Assembly: GCA_964399635.1 (NCBI GenBank)
Contig: CAYNRU010000043.1
Coordinates: 62,001-126,000, forward strand
From: UBA4615 sp964399635
Lineage (GTDB): Bacteria; Pseudomonadota; Gammaproteobacteria; Burkholderiales; Burkholderiaceae_E
DNA: 64,000 nt
Reading direction: 5' to 3'
The position numbers and the translations under genes are program-made. Numbering within the stretch: position 1 is the stretch's first letter; every line of letters begins with the position of its first letter. Below the pieces are notes generated by a model. That model did not search any database. It had not been told where the DNA came from and worked only from the letters and a program-made list of their open reading frames with translations. Shown here in pieces: positions 33,344-42,039 of the stretch.

Positions 33344-34378
33344 ATGTCCCCGCTCAGCCACCACGAGCTGCTCGCCGTCGTCGCGCCCTTCGCGCGGCGC
33401 GGACACCGCGTCGACCTCGCCGCCACCGACCGCATCGGCCGGCGTATCGCGTTCGTGCCCACGGACCACCCGCCCGACGGGTCCGGGCGCCCGGCCCTGC
33501 GGGAGTCGCTCGAGCTCGAGTGTCCGCCGGACGAAGCCTGGCGCCTCACGCGGCGCCTCGCGATCGACGACGGGCTGCAGGCGGTGCTGCACACCGAAGG
33601 CCGCGACCCGGGCGAGCTGCTCGCGCGGATCGAGGCGGTGGCGCCCGCACGCCAGGTGCTGCAGGGCGACGGCTGGCTGATCGCGGCGACCCACCGGATC
33701 GACGCGGGGCGAGGCGCCTCGCGCACGCCGGGCGACCCCGCGGCGACGCCCGGCGAGCTCGTCGTGCTGCGCGGCGCCGCGCGTGTCGGCGGGCTGCTGC
33801 TCTCGATCAAGGTCCCCACGGTCAGCGGCATCTCCGCCGAGATCACGATCGCGCCGATCGCGCCCGACGACCCGATCGAGCTGCCCGACGACCTGCTCGC
33901 GGTGCTCGGCTGGGGCTGGTCGCGCCTGGACCGCAACAGCACGGGGTGGACGGGTACCGTGGGCCTGCGCGGGCGCGGCGCCGAGCGGCTGCGCGACGCG
34001 GAGGACCGGCTGCGGCGGGCCGCCGGGCACGTCGCGCGCACGCTCGCCGAGCCGCCACGCCGCTTCCACGAGCGCCAGCGGCTCGCGCGCTGGGGGGTGA
34101 CCGCGCGCCGCTCGGTGCCGCTCGCCGCGAGCATCGGGCTCGTCGCCGCGGCCGCCGCCGTGCCGAGCCTGGGCCTCGCGCCCGACTCGCCGATCCGCAT
34201 GCTGATCTTCAACGCCCCGCCGCTGCTGCTCGGACTCTTCTTCTGCCTGCGCGAGATGCCGCGCATCGAGATCCCGCCCCTGCCGCGACCCTCGGCCGCC
34301 GGCGCGTGGCGCCGGGCGCAGCCGCCCGCGCAGCAGCCCGACCGCCCCGCGACGGGCCCCCTGCGGACGGGACCATGA
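33344..34378 (+). CDS. Hypothetical protein with C-terminal membrane helices, first of the MoxR/VWA unit
   Basis: A 344-residue protein that I do not recognise. The first 240 residues are soluble and contain two related halves (LLARIEAVAPARQVLQGDGWLIAATHRIDA... and a beta-rich block SIKVPTVSGISAEITIAPI). Residues about 258-300 hold two hydrophobic segments, SVPLAASIGLVAAAAAVPSLGL and LIFNAPPLLLGLFFCL, so it is probably membrane-anchored with the bulk on one side. The C-tail is Pro/Arg-rich. Its stop overlaps the MoxR ATG (ATGA), placing it in the same operon; a partner of the MoxR-VWA pair is likely. No motif suggests an enzyme. Confidence 0.78.
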   Translation: MSPLSHHELLAVVAPFARRGHRVDLAATDRIGRRIAFVPTDHPPDGSGRPALRESLELECPPDEAWRLTRRLAIDDGLQAVLHTEGRDPGELLARIEAVAPARQVLQGDGWLIAATHRIDAGRGASRTPGDPAATPGELVVLRGAARVGGLLLSIKVPTVSGISAEITIAPIAPDDPIELPDDLLAVLGWGWSRLDRNSTGWTGTVGLRGRGAERLRDAEDRLRRAAGHVARTLAEPPRRFHERQRLARWGVTARRSVPLAASIGLVAAAAAVPSLGLAPDSPIRMLIFNAPPLLLGLFFCLREMPRIEIPPLPRPSAAGAWRRAQPPAQQPDRPATGPLRTGP

Positions 34379-35481
34379 GCACCGACCCGATGAACGTGCC
34401 GCCGATCTCGATCGCGGCGGCGCGCGCCGCGCTGATCGAGCAGTACGCCGACCCGGTGCTGCGCCGGCGCGCCACCATGCTGTGGGGCACCCGCGGCGTG
34501 GGCAAGTCCTCGGTGGTGCGCCAGGTCGCCGAGCACTTCGGGGTGCCCCTGGTCGACCTGCGCCTGACCACCATCGAGCCGGTCGACATCCGCGGCGCCA
34601 TCTACGCCGACGACACCCTGGGCAGGACCGTCTGGTTCCCGCCCGAGTTCCTGCCCGGCCCCGACACCCCCGACGGCATCCTGTTCCTCGACGAGCTCAC
34701 CGCCGCCGACCAGCGCCTGCAGATCTCCGCCTACTCGCTGATCCTCGACCGGCGCGTGGGCCGCTACGGCCTGCCCGACGGCTGGCAGATCATCGCCGCC
34801 GGCAACGCCGCCCACCACGGCGCCGTCAGCCACGACATGGGCACGGCGCTGGCCGACCGCATGTTCCACTTCAACGTGCAGACCACGCTCGAGGCCTTCC
34901 TCGCGCACGCGCTCGCCCGAGGCTTCGCCCCGGAGGTGATGGCCTACCTGAAGGTACGCCCCGACAAGCTCGACGACACCCAGGTGCAGCTCGCCGCCGA
35001 CCACCTGGTGGGCGCCAGCCCGCGCGGCTGGGAGGACGTCTCCGACGTGCTCAAGTCCGGGCTCTCCGAGGCCGCGCGGCGCAGCTTCGTGCAGGGGCGC
35101 ATCGGGGCGGCCAACGCGGCCGAATTCTTCGGGGTGCTGCGCGAGCTGCAGGCGTCGGTGGACGTCGCGCGGCTGGTGGCGGCGCGCCCGGGGCCGGAGA
35201 CGGCGGGGCTGCTGCCGCGCTCGCTCGACGCCCTGTACGGCATGCTGTACGGGCTGCTGGCGGTGTGCGTGGACGACGCGTCGCTCGCGCGCGCGCTCGA
35301 GATCGTCGAGCAGCTCCCGGAGGCCCGCGCCGCCGTGCCGCTGCCGGTGCGCGAGGCGCAGACCCTCGCGATGGAGCTGCTGATGCAGCGCGCGCTCGAG
35401 CGCGGCCTCGAGACCACGGTGCTCGACAGCCCCGCCTACGCGCGGCACCTGCAGCGGCGCGCCGGCAGCGCCGATGCCTGA
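34375..35481 (+). CDS. MoxR-type AAA+ ATPase
   Basis: A 368-residue AAA+ ATPase of the MoxR/CbbQ kind that remodels protein complexes, usually with a VWA partner. Walker A is GTRGVGKSS at residues 38-46, Walker B is GILFLDELTAAD near residue 106, and AAGNAAHHGAVSHDMGTALADRMFHF gives the sensor-1/arginine-finger region. The start overlaps the upstream stop in ATGA; the last 8 bases overlap the VWA gene. In cox and nor systems such pairs insert metal or activate enzymes. The position directly upstream of a molybdenum hydroxylase suggests that it could assist in its maturation (inference). Confidence 0.9.
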   Translation: MSTDPMNVPPISIAAARAALIEQYADPVLRRRATMLWGTRGVGKSSVVRQVAEHFGVPLVDLRLTTIEPVDIRGAIYADDTLGRTVWFPPEFLPGPDTPDGILFLDELTAADQRLQISAYSLILDRRVGRYGLPDGWQIIAAGNAAHHGAVSHDMGTALADRMFHFNVQTTLEAFLAHALARGFAPEVMAYLKVRPDKLDDTQVQLAADHLVGASPRGWEDVSDVLKSGLSEAARRSFVQGRIGAANAAEFFGVLRELQASVDVARLVAARPGPETAGLLPRSLDALYGMLYGLLAVCVDDASLARALEIVEQLPEARAAVPLPVREAQTLAMELLMQRALERGLETTVLDSPAYARHLQRRAGSADA

Positions 35482-36802
35482 GCCCGCGCCCGCCTGGACG
35501 CACCGCGGTACGCGGGCGGTCGAGCGGATGGTGGAGTACGCGCCCGCCACCGGCGGGCTGGCGCTGTGGGTCGCCCACCTCGACCTGCCCGCCGACCCCG
35601 GGCCCGCCTTGCCGTGCGGCCCGCCGCCGCCCGCGATCGAGACCGACGGCCGGACGATCCGCTACCGCGCCGCGTTCGAGGCGCTCGGGCTGGAGGAGCA
35701 GGCGGGCCTCGTCGCGCACGAGGTGCTGCACGTCGCGCTGCGCCACGCCCAGCGCTACCTCGAGCTGCGCGAGCGCACCGGCGACGTCGACCTGTCGCTG
35801 TTCAACACCTGCGCCGACGCGATCGTCAACAGCACCCTCGGCCACCTCGGCTGGCTGCGGCTGCCCGAGGGCGCGGTCCGCCTCGAGCAGCTGCTGGTCG
35901 AGGTGCTCGCGCTCGCGCAGGACGTCGAGCGCTCGCTGCTCGAGTGGGACGTCGAGCGGCTCTACCGCACGATCGACGACCGGCGGCCGCCCGGGCACCG
36001 GGGCGGCGGCGACGACGACCGGCGCGAGGGCGCCCCGCGCGAGTCCGCGCAGCGCGACGGCCCGCGCGCCGCCCGGGTGCGCGCGCTCGGTGCGGGCACG
36101 CCGGCCGACCTGGTGCCGGGCGAGGGCACGCGGGCCGCGCCCGGGGAGCGGGCCGACGACGAGCGGCAATGGACCGAGCGGCTGCTGCGCGCGCATTCGG
36201 GCGACGGGCCGTTCTCGATCCTGCGCACGCTGCCCGCCGACCTCGGACGCCCGCGCACGCCCTGGGAGCAGGTGCTGCGGCTGCGGCTCGCCCGCGGCCT
36301 CGCGCCGCAGCGCGAGCTGTCGTGGTCGCGGCCGTCGCGCTCCTACCTCGCCAACCGCGGCCGCGGCGGGCCGGGCCGACGCATGCCCTGGGAGCCCGGC
36401 TTGGCCGGCACGCGCCGGGTGCCGCGCCTGGCGGTGGTCGTCGACGTGTCCGGCTCGATCGACGAGGCGCTGATGCGCCGCTTCGGGCGCGAGATCGAGG
36501 CGATCGTACGGCGCCTGGGCGCGGGCCTGGTGCTGGTGATCGGCGACGACCGCGTGCGCCGGGTCGAGCGCTTCGAGCCGGGCCGCGCCACGCTGGCCGG
36601 CATCGTGTTCGAGGGCGGCGGCGGCACCGACTTCACGCCGCTCCTCGCGGAGGCCGACACGCACGACCCGGACCTCGCCGTCGTGCTCACCGACCTCGAC
36701 GGCCCGGCCCGCTTCCGGCCACGCTGGCCGGTGGTCTGGGCGGTCCCGCAGGCGCACGCCGGGGCCGTCCAGCCCTTCGGGCGCAAGCTCGTGCTGCGCT
36801 GA
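35474..36802 (+). CDS. VWA-like protein with N-terminal HExxH putative metallopeptidase domain (DUF2201)
   Basis: A 442-residue two-domain protein. The N-terminal part contains a zincin motif, AHEVLHVALRH, with His82, Glu83 and His86 plus His91, in the putative-metallopeptidase domain found in DUF2201/VWA proteins. A charged linker near residues 175-235 leads to a C-terminal von Willebrand A domain with the MIDAS motif VVDVSGSID (Asp324) and FEGGGGTDFTPLL. It overlaps the MoxR gene by 8 bases, so the pair is made together. In the CoxD/CoxE system a MoxR ATPase and VWA protein activate a molybdenum hydroxylase. No signal peptide is present. Whether the HExxH site is active is unknown. Confidence 0.88.
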   Translation: MPEPAPAWTHRGTRAVERMVEYAPATGGLALWVAHLDLPADPGPALPCGPPPPAIETDGRTIRYRAAFEALGLEEQAGLVAHEVLHVALRHAQRYLELRERTGDVDLSLFNTCADAIVNSTLGHLGWLRLPEGAVRLEQLLVEVLALAQDVERSLLEWDVERLYRTIDDRRPPGHRGGGDDDRREGAPRESAQRDGPRAARVRALGAGTPADLVPGEGTRAAPGERADDERQWTERLLRAHSGDGPFSILRTLPADLGRPRTPWEQVLRLRLARGLAPQRELSWSRPSRSYLANRGRGGPGRRMPWEPGLAGTRRVPRLAVVVDVSGSIDEALMRRFGREIEAIVRRLGAGLVLVIGDDRVRRVERFEPGRATLAGIVFEGGGGTDFTPLLAEADTHDPDLAVVLTDLDGPARFRPRWPVVWAVPQAHAGAVQPFGRKLVLR

Positions 36803-36886
36803 ACCCGCAGGATCGGCACGGCCTCGCCACGGCGCCTGCAGGATCACGCTACCATCGGCCCCGAACCCGACTCACGGACGCAACGC

Positions 36887-37366
36887 ATGCCCACCACTAC
36901 CTTCATCCTGAACGGCCGCGCCGTCACCCGCGAGGTCGAGAACCGCCGGCTGCTCGTCGAGGTGCTGCGCGAGGACCTCGGACTGACCGGCACCCACGTC
37001 GGCTGCGACACCAGCCAGTGCGGCTGCTGCACGGTACTGGTCGACGGTCAGGCGGCCAAGGCCTGCGCGATGCTCGCGGTGCAGGCCGAGGGCCGGACCA
37101 TCACCACCATCGAGGGCCTCAAGGGCACGGGCGGCGCGCTGCACCCGATCCAGCAGGCCTTCGTCGAGTGCCACGGGCTGCAGTGCGGCTTCTGCACGCC
37201 CGGCATGGTGGTGAGCACCGCCGCCCTGCTCGCCGAGCACCCCCGGCCGACGGACGACCAGATCGTCCACGCGCTCGAGGGCAACCTGTGCCGCTGCACC
37301 GGCTACGTGAACATCGTCGAGTCGGTGCGGCAGGCCGCGGCCGCGCTCGACGGCACGCGCACCTGA
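36887..37366 (+). CDS. Molybdenum hydroxylase, [2Fe-2S] small subunit (CoxS-like)
   Basis: A 159-residue small subunit of a xanthine-oxidase-family enzyme, carrying two [2Fe-2S] clusters. The plant-type cluster uses Cys40, Cys45, Cys48 and Cys60 (HVGCDTSQCGCCTVLVDG), and the second uses Cys100, Cys103, Cys135 and Cys137 (LQCGFCTPGM and NLCRCTGYVNI). All eight cysteines are present, so the electron route to FAD is intact. The gene follows the VWA gene by 84 bases and precedes the large subunit by 20 bases. Gene order small-large-medium is that of form II (CO dehydrogenase-like) enzymes. Confidence 0.94.
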   Translation: MPTTTFILNGRAVTREVENRRLLVEVLREDLGLTGTHVGCDTSQCGCCTVLVDGQAAKACAMLAVQAEGRTITTIEGLKGTGGALHPIQQAFVECHGLQCGFCTPGMVVSTAALLAEHPRPTDDQIVHALEGNLCRCTGYVNIVESVRQAAAALDGTRT

Positions 37367-37386
37367 CCGCCCGAGGATCGCCGAAC

Positions 37387-39723
37387 ATGAGCGCCACCCC
37401 CACCGCCGACCTGAACGTCGGCCGATTCGGCAGCGGCCACTCGGTCCGACGCATCGAGGACCCGACCCTGGTCGCCGGAGCCGGGAAGTACGTCGATGAC
37501 GCGTCGATGCCCGGCCAGCTCCACCTGGTCCTGCTGCGCTCGCCGTATCCGCACGCCCGGATCGCATCCATCGACGCCGACGCCGCCCGCGCGATGCCGG
37601 GCGTCGTCGCCGTCTACACCGGGGCCGACCTGGCGGCGGCCGGCGTCAAGGTGATGCCGACCCCGGGGCCCTTCCCCCGACCCGACGGCAAGCCCTCGGA
37701 GGTGGCGCCGCTGCGTGCGCTCGCGGTCGACACCGTGCGCTTCGTCGGCGAGGCGGTCGCGGCCGTCGTCGCGCAGACCCGCGAGGCCGCCCGCGAGGCG
37801 CGCGACGCGATCATGGTCGACTACGAAGACCTGCCCGCCGCCGTCACCATCGCCGACGCGCTCGCCGAGGGCGCGCCGCTCGTGTGGCCCGCGGCCGGCG
37901 ACAACTGGGCCGCGCGCGCGCAGCACGGCGACGCGAAGGCCGCCGCGGCCGCCTTCGCGGGCGCCGCGCACGTCGTCGCGCTCGACCTGGTCAACCAGCG
38001 GGTCGCGGCGGTCGCGATGGAGCCGCGCGGCGTGCTCGCCTACCCGGACCCGGACACCGGCCGCCTGACGCTGCGGCTGTCCTCGCAGATGCCCTCCGGC
38101 GCTCGCGACACCATCGCCGAAGCCCTCGGGCTCGCCAAGGAGGCGGCGCGCGTCGTCGTCGGCGACGTCGGCGGGGGCTTCGGCATGAAGACCGGCGCCT
38201 ACCAGGAGGACGTGGTCGTCGGGTTCTGCGCCCGGCAGCTCGCCCGCCCGGTCAAGTGGACCGCCGAGCGCGGCGAGGAGTTCCTCGTCGGACGCGCGGG
38301 CCGCGACGTCGAGAGCCGCGCCGAGCTCGCGCTCGACGCCGCCGGCCGCGTGCTCGCCCTGCGCGTGCGCACCAACGCCAACGTGGGCGCCTACGCGACC
38401 ACCACCGGCGTGGTGATCCAGCTGCTGATCGGACCCTGGGTCGCGACCAGCGTGTACGACATCCCGCTGATCGACTTCGACCTGCGCGCGGTGATGACGC
38501 ACACCGCGCCGGTGGGCGCGTACCGGGGCGCCGGCCGGCCGGAGGCCATCTACGTGATCGAGCGGCTGATGGACGCGGCCGCCCGCAAGATGGGCCTCGA
38601 TCCGGCGGAGCTGCGCCTGCGCAACATGATCCGCCCGGAGCAGATGCCCTACACCAACCCGATGGCGCAGACCTACGACACCGGCAACTTCCCCTCGATC
38701 GCCAGGCAGGGCCTGGCGCTCGCCGACTGGGACGGCTTCGAGGCGCGCGCCGCGGCGTCCAAGGCGCGCGGCAAGCTGCGCGGCCGGGGGCTGGCGACCT
38801 TCCTCGAGTGGACGGGCGGCAACGTGTTCGAGGAGCGCGTGACCGTCGACGTCTCGGCCGATGGCTTCATCGAGATCTACACCGCCACGCAGGCGATGGG
38901 CCAGGGCATCGCGACCAGCTACGCGCAGCTCGCGGTCGATGTCTTCGGCGTGCCGATCGACCGCGTGCGCATCGTGCAGGGCGACACCGACCGCGGCCAG
39001 GGCTTCGGCAGCGCCGGCTCGCGCTCGCTGTTCACCGGCGGCTCGGCGGTCCGCGTCGCGTCGCAGCGCACGATCGAGCAGGCCAAGGACCTCGCCGCCG
39101 ACGCCCTCGAGGCCTCGCCCAAGGACATCGAATACAGCGAGGGCAGCTTCTCGATCGCGGGCACCGACCGGCGCATCGGGCTGTTCGAGCTCGCCGGCAG
39201 GCAGGCCGACCGCCGCGTCTACGTCGACGCCACCAGCGCCGTGTCCGGCCCGACCTGGCCCAACGGCTGCCACGCCTGCGAGGTCGAGGTCGACCCCGAC
39301 ACCGGCGAGGTCGAGGTGGTCGCCTATTCGTCGGTCAACGACGTCGGCCGCGTGGTCAACCCCACGATCGTGGTCGGCCAGCTCGACGGCGGCGCGGTCC
39401 AGGGGCTCGGCCAGGCGCTGTGCGAGCAGATGGTCTACGACCGCGAGACCGGCCAGCTGCTCACCGGCTCGCTGAGCGACTACGCGCTGCCGCGCGCCGA
39501 CCTGGTCCGCAGCTTCCGCACCGAGCTCGACCAGTCGGTGCCGTCGGTCAACAACCCGCTCGGCGTCAAGGGCGTGGGCGAGCTGGGCACCATCGGCGCC
39601 ACGCCCTGCGTGGTCAACGCGGTGATCGACGCGCTTGCGCGCGAGGGGGCGCTCGAGCGCGCCCAGGCGATGCAGATGCCGCTCGTGCCCGAGAAGGTCT
39701 GGCGCGCGCTGCACGGAGAATGA
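37387..39723 (+). CDS. Molybdenum hydroxylase, large (molybdopterin) subunit, CoxL form II-like
   Basis: A 778-residue molybdopterin-cytosine-dinucleotide subunit that holds the active site. RRIEDPTLVAGAGKYVDD opens it, GDVGGGFGMK and QMPSGARDTIAEALGL carry cofactor contacts, and GVKGVGELGTIG near the C-terminus has the catalytic glutamate. The active-site loop is AYRGAGRPEA (residues 378-387) and not the AYxCSFR of true CO dehydrogenase, so the substrate is probably an aldehyde, aromatic or heterocycle, not CO. The start at 37387 is used, not the far longer open frame upstream, which is a shadow of the VWA gene. The FAD subunit gene starts 4 bases after its stop. Confidence 0.93.
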   Translation: MSATPTADLNVGRFGSGHSVRRIEDPTLVAGAGKYVDDASMPGQLHLVLLRSPYPHARIASIDADAARAMPGVVAVYTGADLAAAGVKVMPTPGPFPRPDGKPSEVAPLRALAVDTVRFVGEAVAAVVAQTREAAREARDAIMVDYEDLPAAVTIADALAEGAPLVWPAAGDNWAARAQHGDAKAAAAAFAGAAHVVALDLVNQRVAAVAMEPRGVLAYPDPDTGRLTLRLSSQMPSGARDTIAEALGLAKEAARVVVGDVGGGFGMKTGAYQEDVVVGFCARQLARPVKWTAERGEEFLVGRAGRDVESRAELALDAAGRVLALRVRTNANVGAYATTTGVVIQLLIGPWVATSVYDIPLIDFDLRAVMTHTAPVGAYRGAGRPEAIYVIERLMDAAARKMGLDPAELRLRNMIRPEQMPYTNPMAQTYDTGNFPSIARQGLALADWDGFEARAAASKARGKLRGRGLATFLEWTGGNVFEERVTVDVSADGFIEIYTATQAMGQGIATSYAQLAVDVFGVPIDRVRIVQGDTDRGQGFGSAGSRSLFTGGSAVRVASQRTIEQAKDLAADALEASPKDIEYSEGSFSIAGTDRRIGLFELAGRQADRRVYVDATSAVSGPTWPNGCHACEVEVDPDTGEVEVVAYSSVNDVGRVVNPTIVVGQLDGGAVQGLGQALCEQMVYDRETGQLLTGSLSDYALPRADLVRSFRTELDQSVPSVNNPLGVKGVGELGTIGATPCVVNAVIDALAREGALERAQAMQMPLVPEKVWRALHGE

Positions 39724-39727
39724 CGAC

Positions 39728-40519
39728 ATGAACGACTTCGACTTCCATACGCCCGCCACCGTCGCCGACGCGACCCGTGCGATCGGCGCCGCCGCGGACG
39801 GCCGCTACCTCGCGGGCGGCCAGTCGCTGCTGCCGGCGATGAAGATGGGCCTGTCCGCACCGAGCGACCTGGTCGCGCTGTCCGGCATCGTGCAGCTCCA
39901 GGGCATCCGCGTTCAGGCCGGCGTGCTGCACGTCGGCGCGGGCACCACGCACGCCACCGTGGCCGCGAGCGAGGTGGTGCGCGGCGCCATCCCCGCACTC
40001 GCCGCGCTGGCCGACCTCATCGGCGACCGCGCCGTGCGCTCGATGGGCACGCTCGGCGGCAGCCTCGCGCTCAACGACCCGGCCGGCTGCTATCCGGCGG
40101 CGGTGCTGGGCCTGGGCGCAACGATCCGCACCGACCGTCGCGGCATCGCGGCCGACGACTTCTTCACCGGCATGTACGAGACCGCGCTCGAGCCGGGCGA
40201 GCTGATCGTCGAGGTGGCCTTCCCGATCCCCGACAAGGCGTCCTGGCAGAAGTTCAGTCAGCCGGCGTCGCGCTTCTCGCTGGTGGGCGTGTTCGCGAGC
40301 CGCGGCCCGGCCGGGGTTCGCGTGGGCGTCACCGGCGCGGCGAGCTGCGCGTTCCGGGCGACGGCGCTCGAGGCCGCGCTTGCGCGCGAGTGGTCCGCCG
40401 CCGCCTGCAAGGGCGTCGCGGTATCGGCCGACGGCCTGAACGCCGACCTGCACGCGAGCGCCGCGTATCGCGCGCACCTGGTGGGCGTGCTCTGCCGCAG
40501 GGCGGTCGAGCAGGCCTGA
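39728..40519 (+). CDS. Molybdenum hydroxylase, FAD-binding medium subunit (CoxM-like)
   Basis: A 263-residue FAD-binding subunit that passes electrons from the iron-sulfur clusters. The FAD motifs are YLAGGQSLLPAMKMGL (residues 27-42) and GDRAVRSMGTLGGSLALNDPAGCYPA (99-124); the C-terminal CO-dehydrogenase flavoprotein domain contains FSQPASRFSLVGVFAS. Length is at the short end of the family. It follows the large subunit by 4 bases and is the last gene of the run; the uspA gene lies convergently after a 41-base gap. No dedicated MCD or XdhC-type insertion factor is found in the window apart from the MoxR-VWA pair. Confidence 0.92.
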   Translation: MNDFDFHTPATVADATRAIGAAADGRYLAGGQSLLPAMKMGLSAPSDLVALSGIVQLQGIRVQAGVLHVGAGTTHATVAASEVVRGAIPALAALADLIGDRAVRSMGTLGGSLALNDPAGCYPAAVLGLGATIRTDRRGIAADDFFTGMYETALEPGELIVEVAFPIPDKASWQKFSQPASRFSLVGVFASRGPAGVRVGVTGAASCAFRATALEAALAREWSAAACKGVAVSADGLNADLHASAAYRAHLVGVLCRRAVEQA

Positions 40520-40560
40520 CCGGGCCGGGCGGCGGGGCGTACGCGCGCGCCGCCGCTCGG

Positions 40561-40986
40561 TCATTTCACGAGCATCACCGGCACGTGGGCGAGGTGCACC
40601 ACCCGCTGCGCGACCGAGCCCAGCAGCAGGCCGCCGAGCGCGGTCATGCCGCGCGTCCCCATCACGATCATGTCCGCGCCGCGCTCGCCGGCCACCCGCA
40701 CGATCTCCTGCGCGGGCGTGCCCAGCACGCCCGTCGTGCCCGCCCGGGTCAGCCCGCAGGCCTGGGCCTGCTCGAGCGCCGCGGCGAGCACCGTCTCCTG
40801 GCGCTCGCGCTGCACCCGCGAGACCGCCTCGTAGTCGTAGGGGGGCAGGTCGCCGTGATAGCCCGGCCCCTCCCGCACGTTGAGCAGCACGGCCTCGACC
40901 GCCACCTCGGCGGCGAGGCGGCCCGCCGCCTCGATCGCGCGCCGCCCGCCTTCGGACCCGTCCACGGCGATCAGCATCTTCAGCAT
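40561..40986 (-). CDS. Universal stress protein UspA family
   Basis: A 141-residue single-domain USP. MLKMLIAVDGSEGGRRAIEAAGRLA is the first strand and loop, and the nucleotide-binding motif near the C-terminus is GTRGMTALGGLLLGSVAQRVVHLAHVPVMLV, the G-2x-G-9x-G(S/T) signature of ATP-binding members (GTRGMTALGGLLLGS). ATG at 40986 (MLKMLIAVDG) fits the family start. It is convergent with the molybdenum hydroxylase genes and divergent from the L,D-transpeptidase gene (77 bases between starts). It probably acts in general stress tolerance; specific signals are unknown. Confidence 0.92.
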   Translation of the reverse strand: MLKMLIAVDGSEGGRRAIEAAGRLAAEVAVEAVLLNVREGPGYHGDLPPYDYEAVSRVQRERQETVLAAALEQAQACGLTRAGTTGVLGTPAQEIVRVAGERGADMIVMGTRGMTALGGLLLGSVAQRVVHLAHVPVMLVK

Positions 40987-41063
40987 GGCATCCTCCGCTT
41001 GGTGAGCGCGTCGGGGCCGTCGGCCCCGCACGTGTCCCGAGACGATGATCGCCGGGGTCGCGG

Positions 41064-41993
41064 ATGCGGATGTTGAGCCTGGGCAAGTCCCGTGCGGGCC
41101 GCGCGGTCGCCGCGGCGCTCGCGCTCGGGCTCGCGCCGGCCCGGGCGCAAGCCGCGACGCAGGCCACGGACGCGCCGGCCGTGCAGGGTCCGTCCTCGCT
41201 GCCCCCGTCCTCGCTGCCCGCCGAGGCGCCGCACCCCGCCGTCGCGCTCGCCGACGTCTACCGGCGCGAGGTCGACCGGCGCCTGACCGTGCCGCCCGCC
41301 GAGCGCGCGACCTACGCGGCGGCGCTGCTCGGCGCGCTGCAGGCGGGCGCCGTGCGCATCGATCGCGGGCAGTTCGTGCTGCTCGTCGACCGCAGCGCCT
41401 TCGTGCAGGCGGCGATGGTCTGGTGGGTCGGCCCGGGCGGGGCCGCGATGCTGGTCGGCGCGTCGCCCGCCTCGACCGGGCGGCCGTCGGGCTTCGAGCA
41501 CTTCGAGACGCCGGTCGGCGTGTTCGAGCACAGCCTCGCCAACCCCGACTTCCGTGCCGAGGGCACCCTCAACGACAACGGCATCCGCGGCTACGGCGAC
41601 AAGGGCATGCGGGTCTACGACTTCGGCTGGGTGGTCGCGCGCCGCGGCTGGGCGCCCGGCGAGCAGCCGATGCGCCTGCAGGTCCATGCGACCGACCGCA
41701 CCCGGCTGGAGCCGCGGCTCGGGCAGCGCGCCTCCAAGGGATGCATCCGGATCCCCGCCACGCTGAACGCGCTGCTCGACCGCCACGCGGTGCTCGACGC
41801 GGCCTACGACGAGGCGCTCGCCGCCGGGCGCACGCTGTGGGTGCTGCGGTCCGACCGGGTGCCTTCGCCGGCAGCCGGACGCTGGCTGGTGGTGGTCGAT
41901 TCGGGACGCAGCGCGCGCCCGGCCTGGTCGCCCGCCCCGCGCGCGCCGGCACGCGAGGCCGCCGCCGCGGATGACGCATCGCGCGCCTGCTGA
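41064..41993 (+). CDS. L,D-transpeptidase (YkuD-type) family protein
   Basis: A 309-residue exported enzyme of the L,D-transpeptidase fold that cross-links peptidoglycan stem peptides. The N-terminus (residues 1-28) is a Sec signal ending ARAQA. A catalytic domain has LQVHATDRTRLEP with the motif histidine and QRASKGCIRIP with the catalytic Cys227, matching the HxxS(K)GCxR pattern. A proline-rich linker (GPSSLPPSSLPAEAPHP) precedes the domain. A 56-bp stretch of this gene (41607-41662) recurs at 44196-44251. The substrate peptide (meso-DAP cross-links or lipoprotein anchoring) is not known. Confidence 0.85.
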   Translation: MRMLSLGKSRAGRAVAAALALGLAPARAQAATQATDAPAVQGPSSLPPSSLPAEAPHPAVALADVYRREVDRRLTVPPAERATYAAALLGALQAGAVRIDRGQFVLLVDRSAFVQAAMVWWVGPGGAAMLVGASPASTGRPSGFEHFETPVGVFEHSLANPDFRAEGTLNDNGIRGYGDKGMRVYDFGWVVARRGWAPGEQPMRLQVHATDRTRLEPRLGQRASKGCIRIPATLNALLDRHAVLDAAYDEALAAGRTLWVLRSDRVPSPAAGRWLVVVDSGRSARPAWSPAPRAPAREAAAADDASRAC

Positions 41994-42039
41994 CCGCCGC
42001 CGGCCCGGCTCGCTATCGCTTGACGTCGAACACGGTTAC

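Noticed and set aside
35566..39723. 1385-codon frame joining an upstream region to the molybdenum hydroxylase large subunit
   Set aside because: The first 607 codons are an out-of-frame shadow of the VWA and small-subunit genes; the true start is at 37387.
36887..40519. Naming the three-subunit enzyme carbon monoxide dehydrogenase
   Set aside because: The large subunit lacks the AYxCSFR active-site motif of form I CO dehydrogenase.
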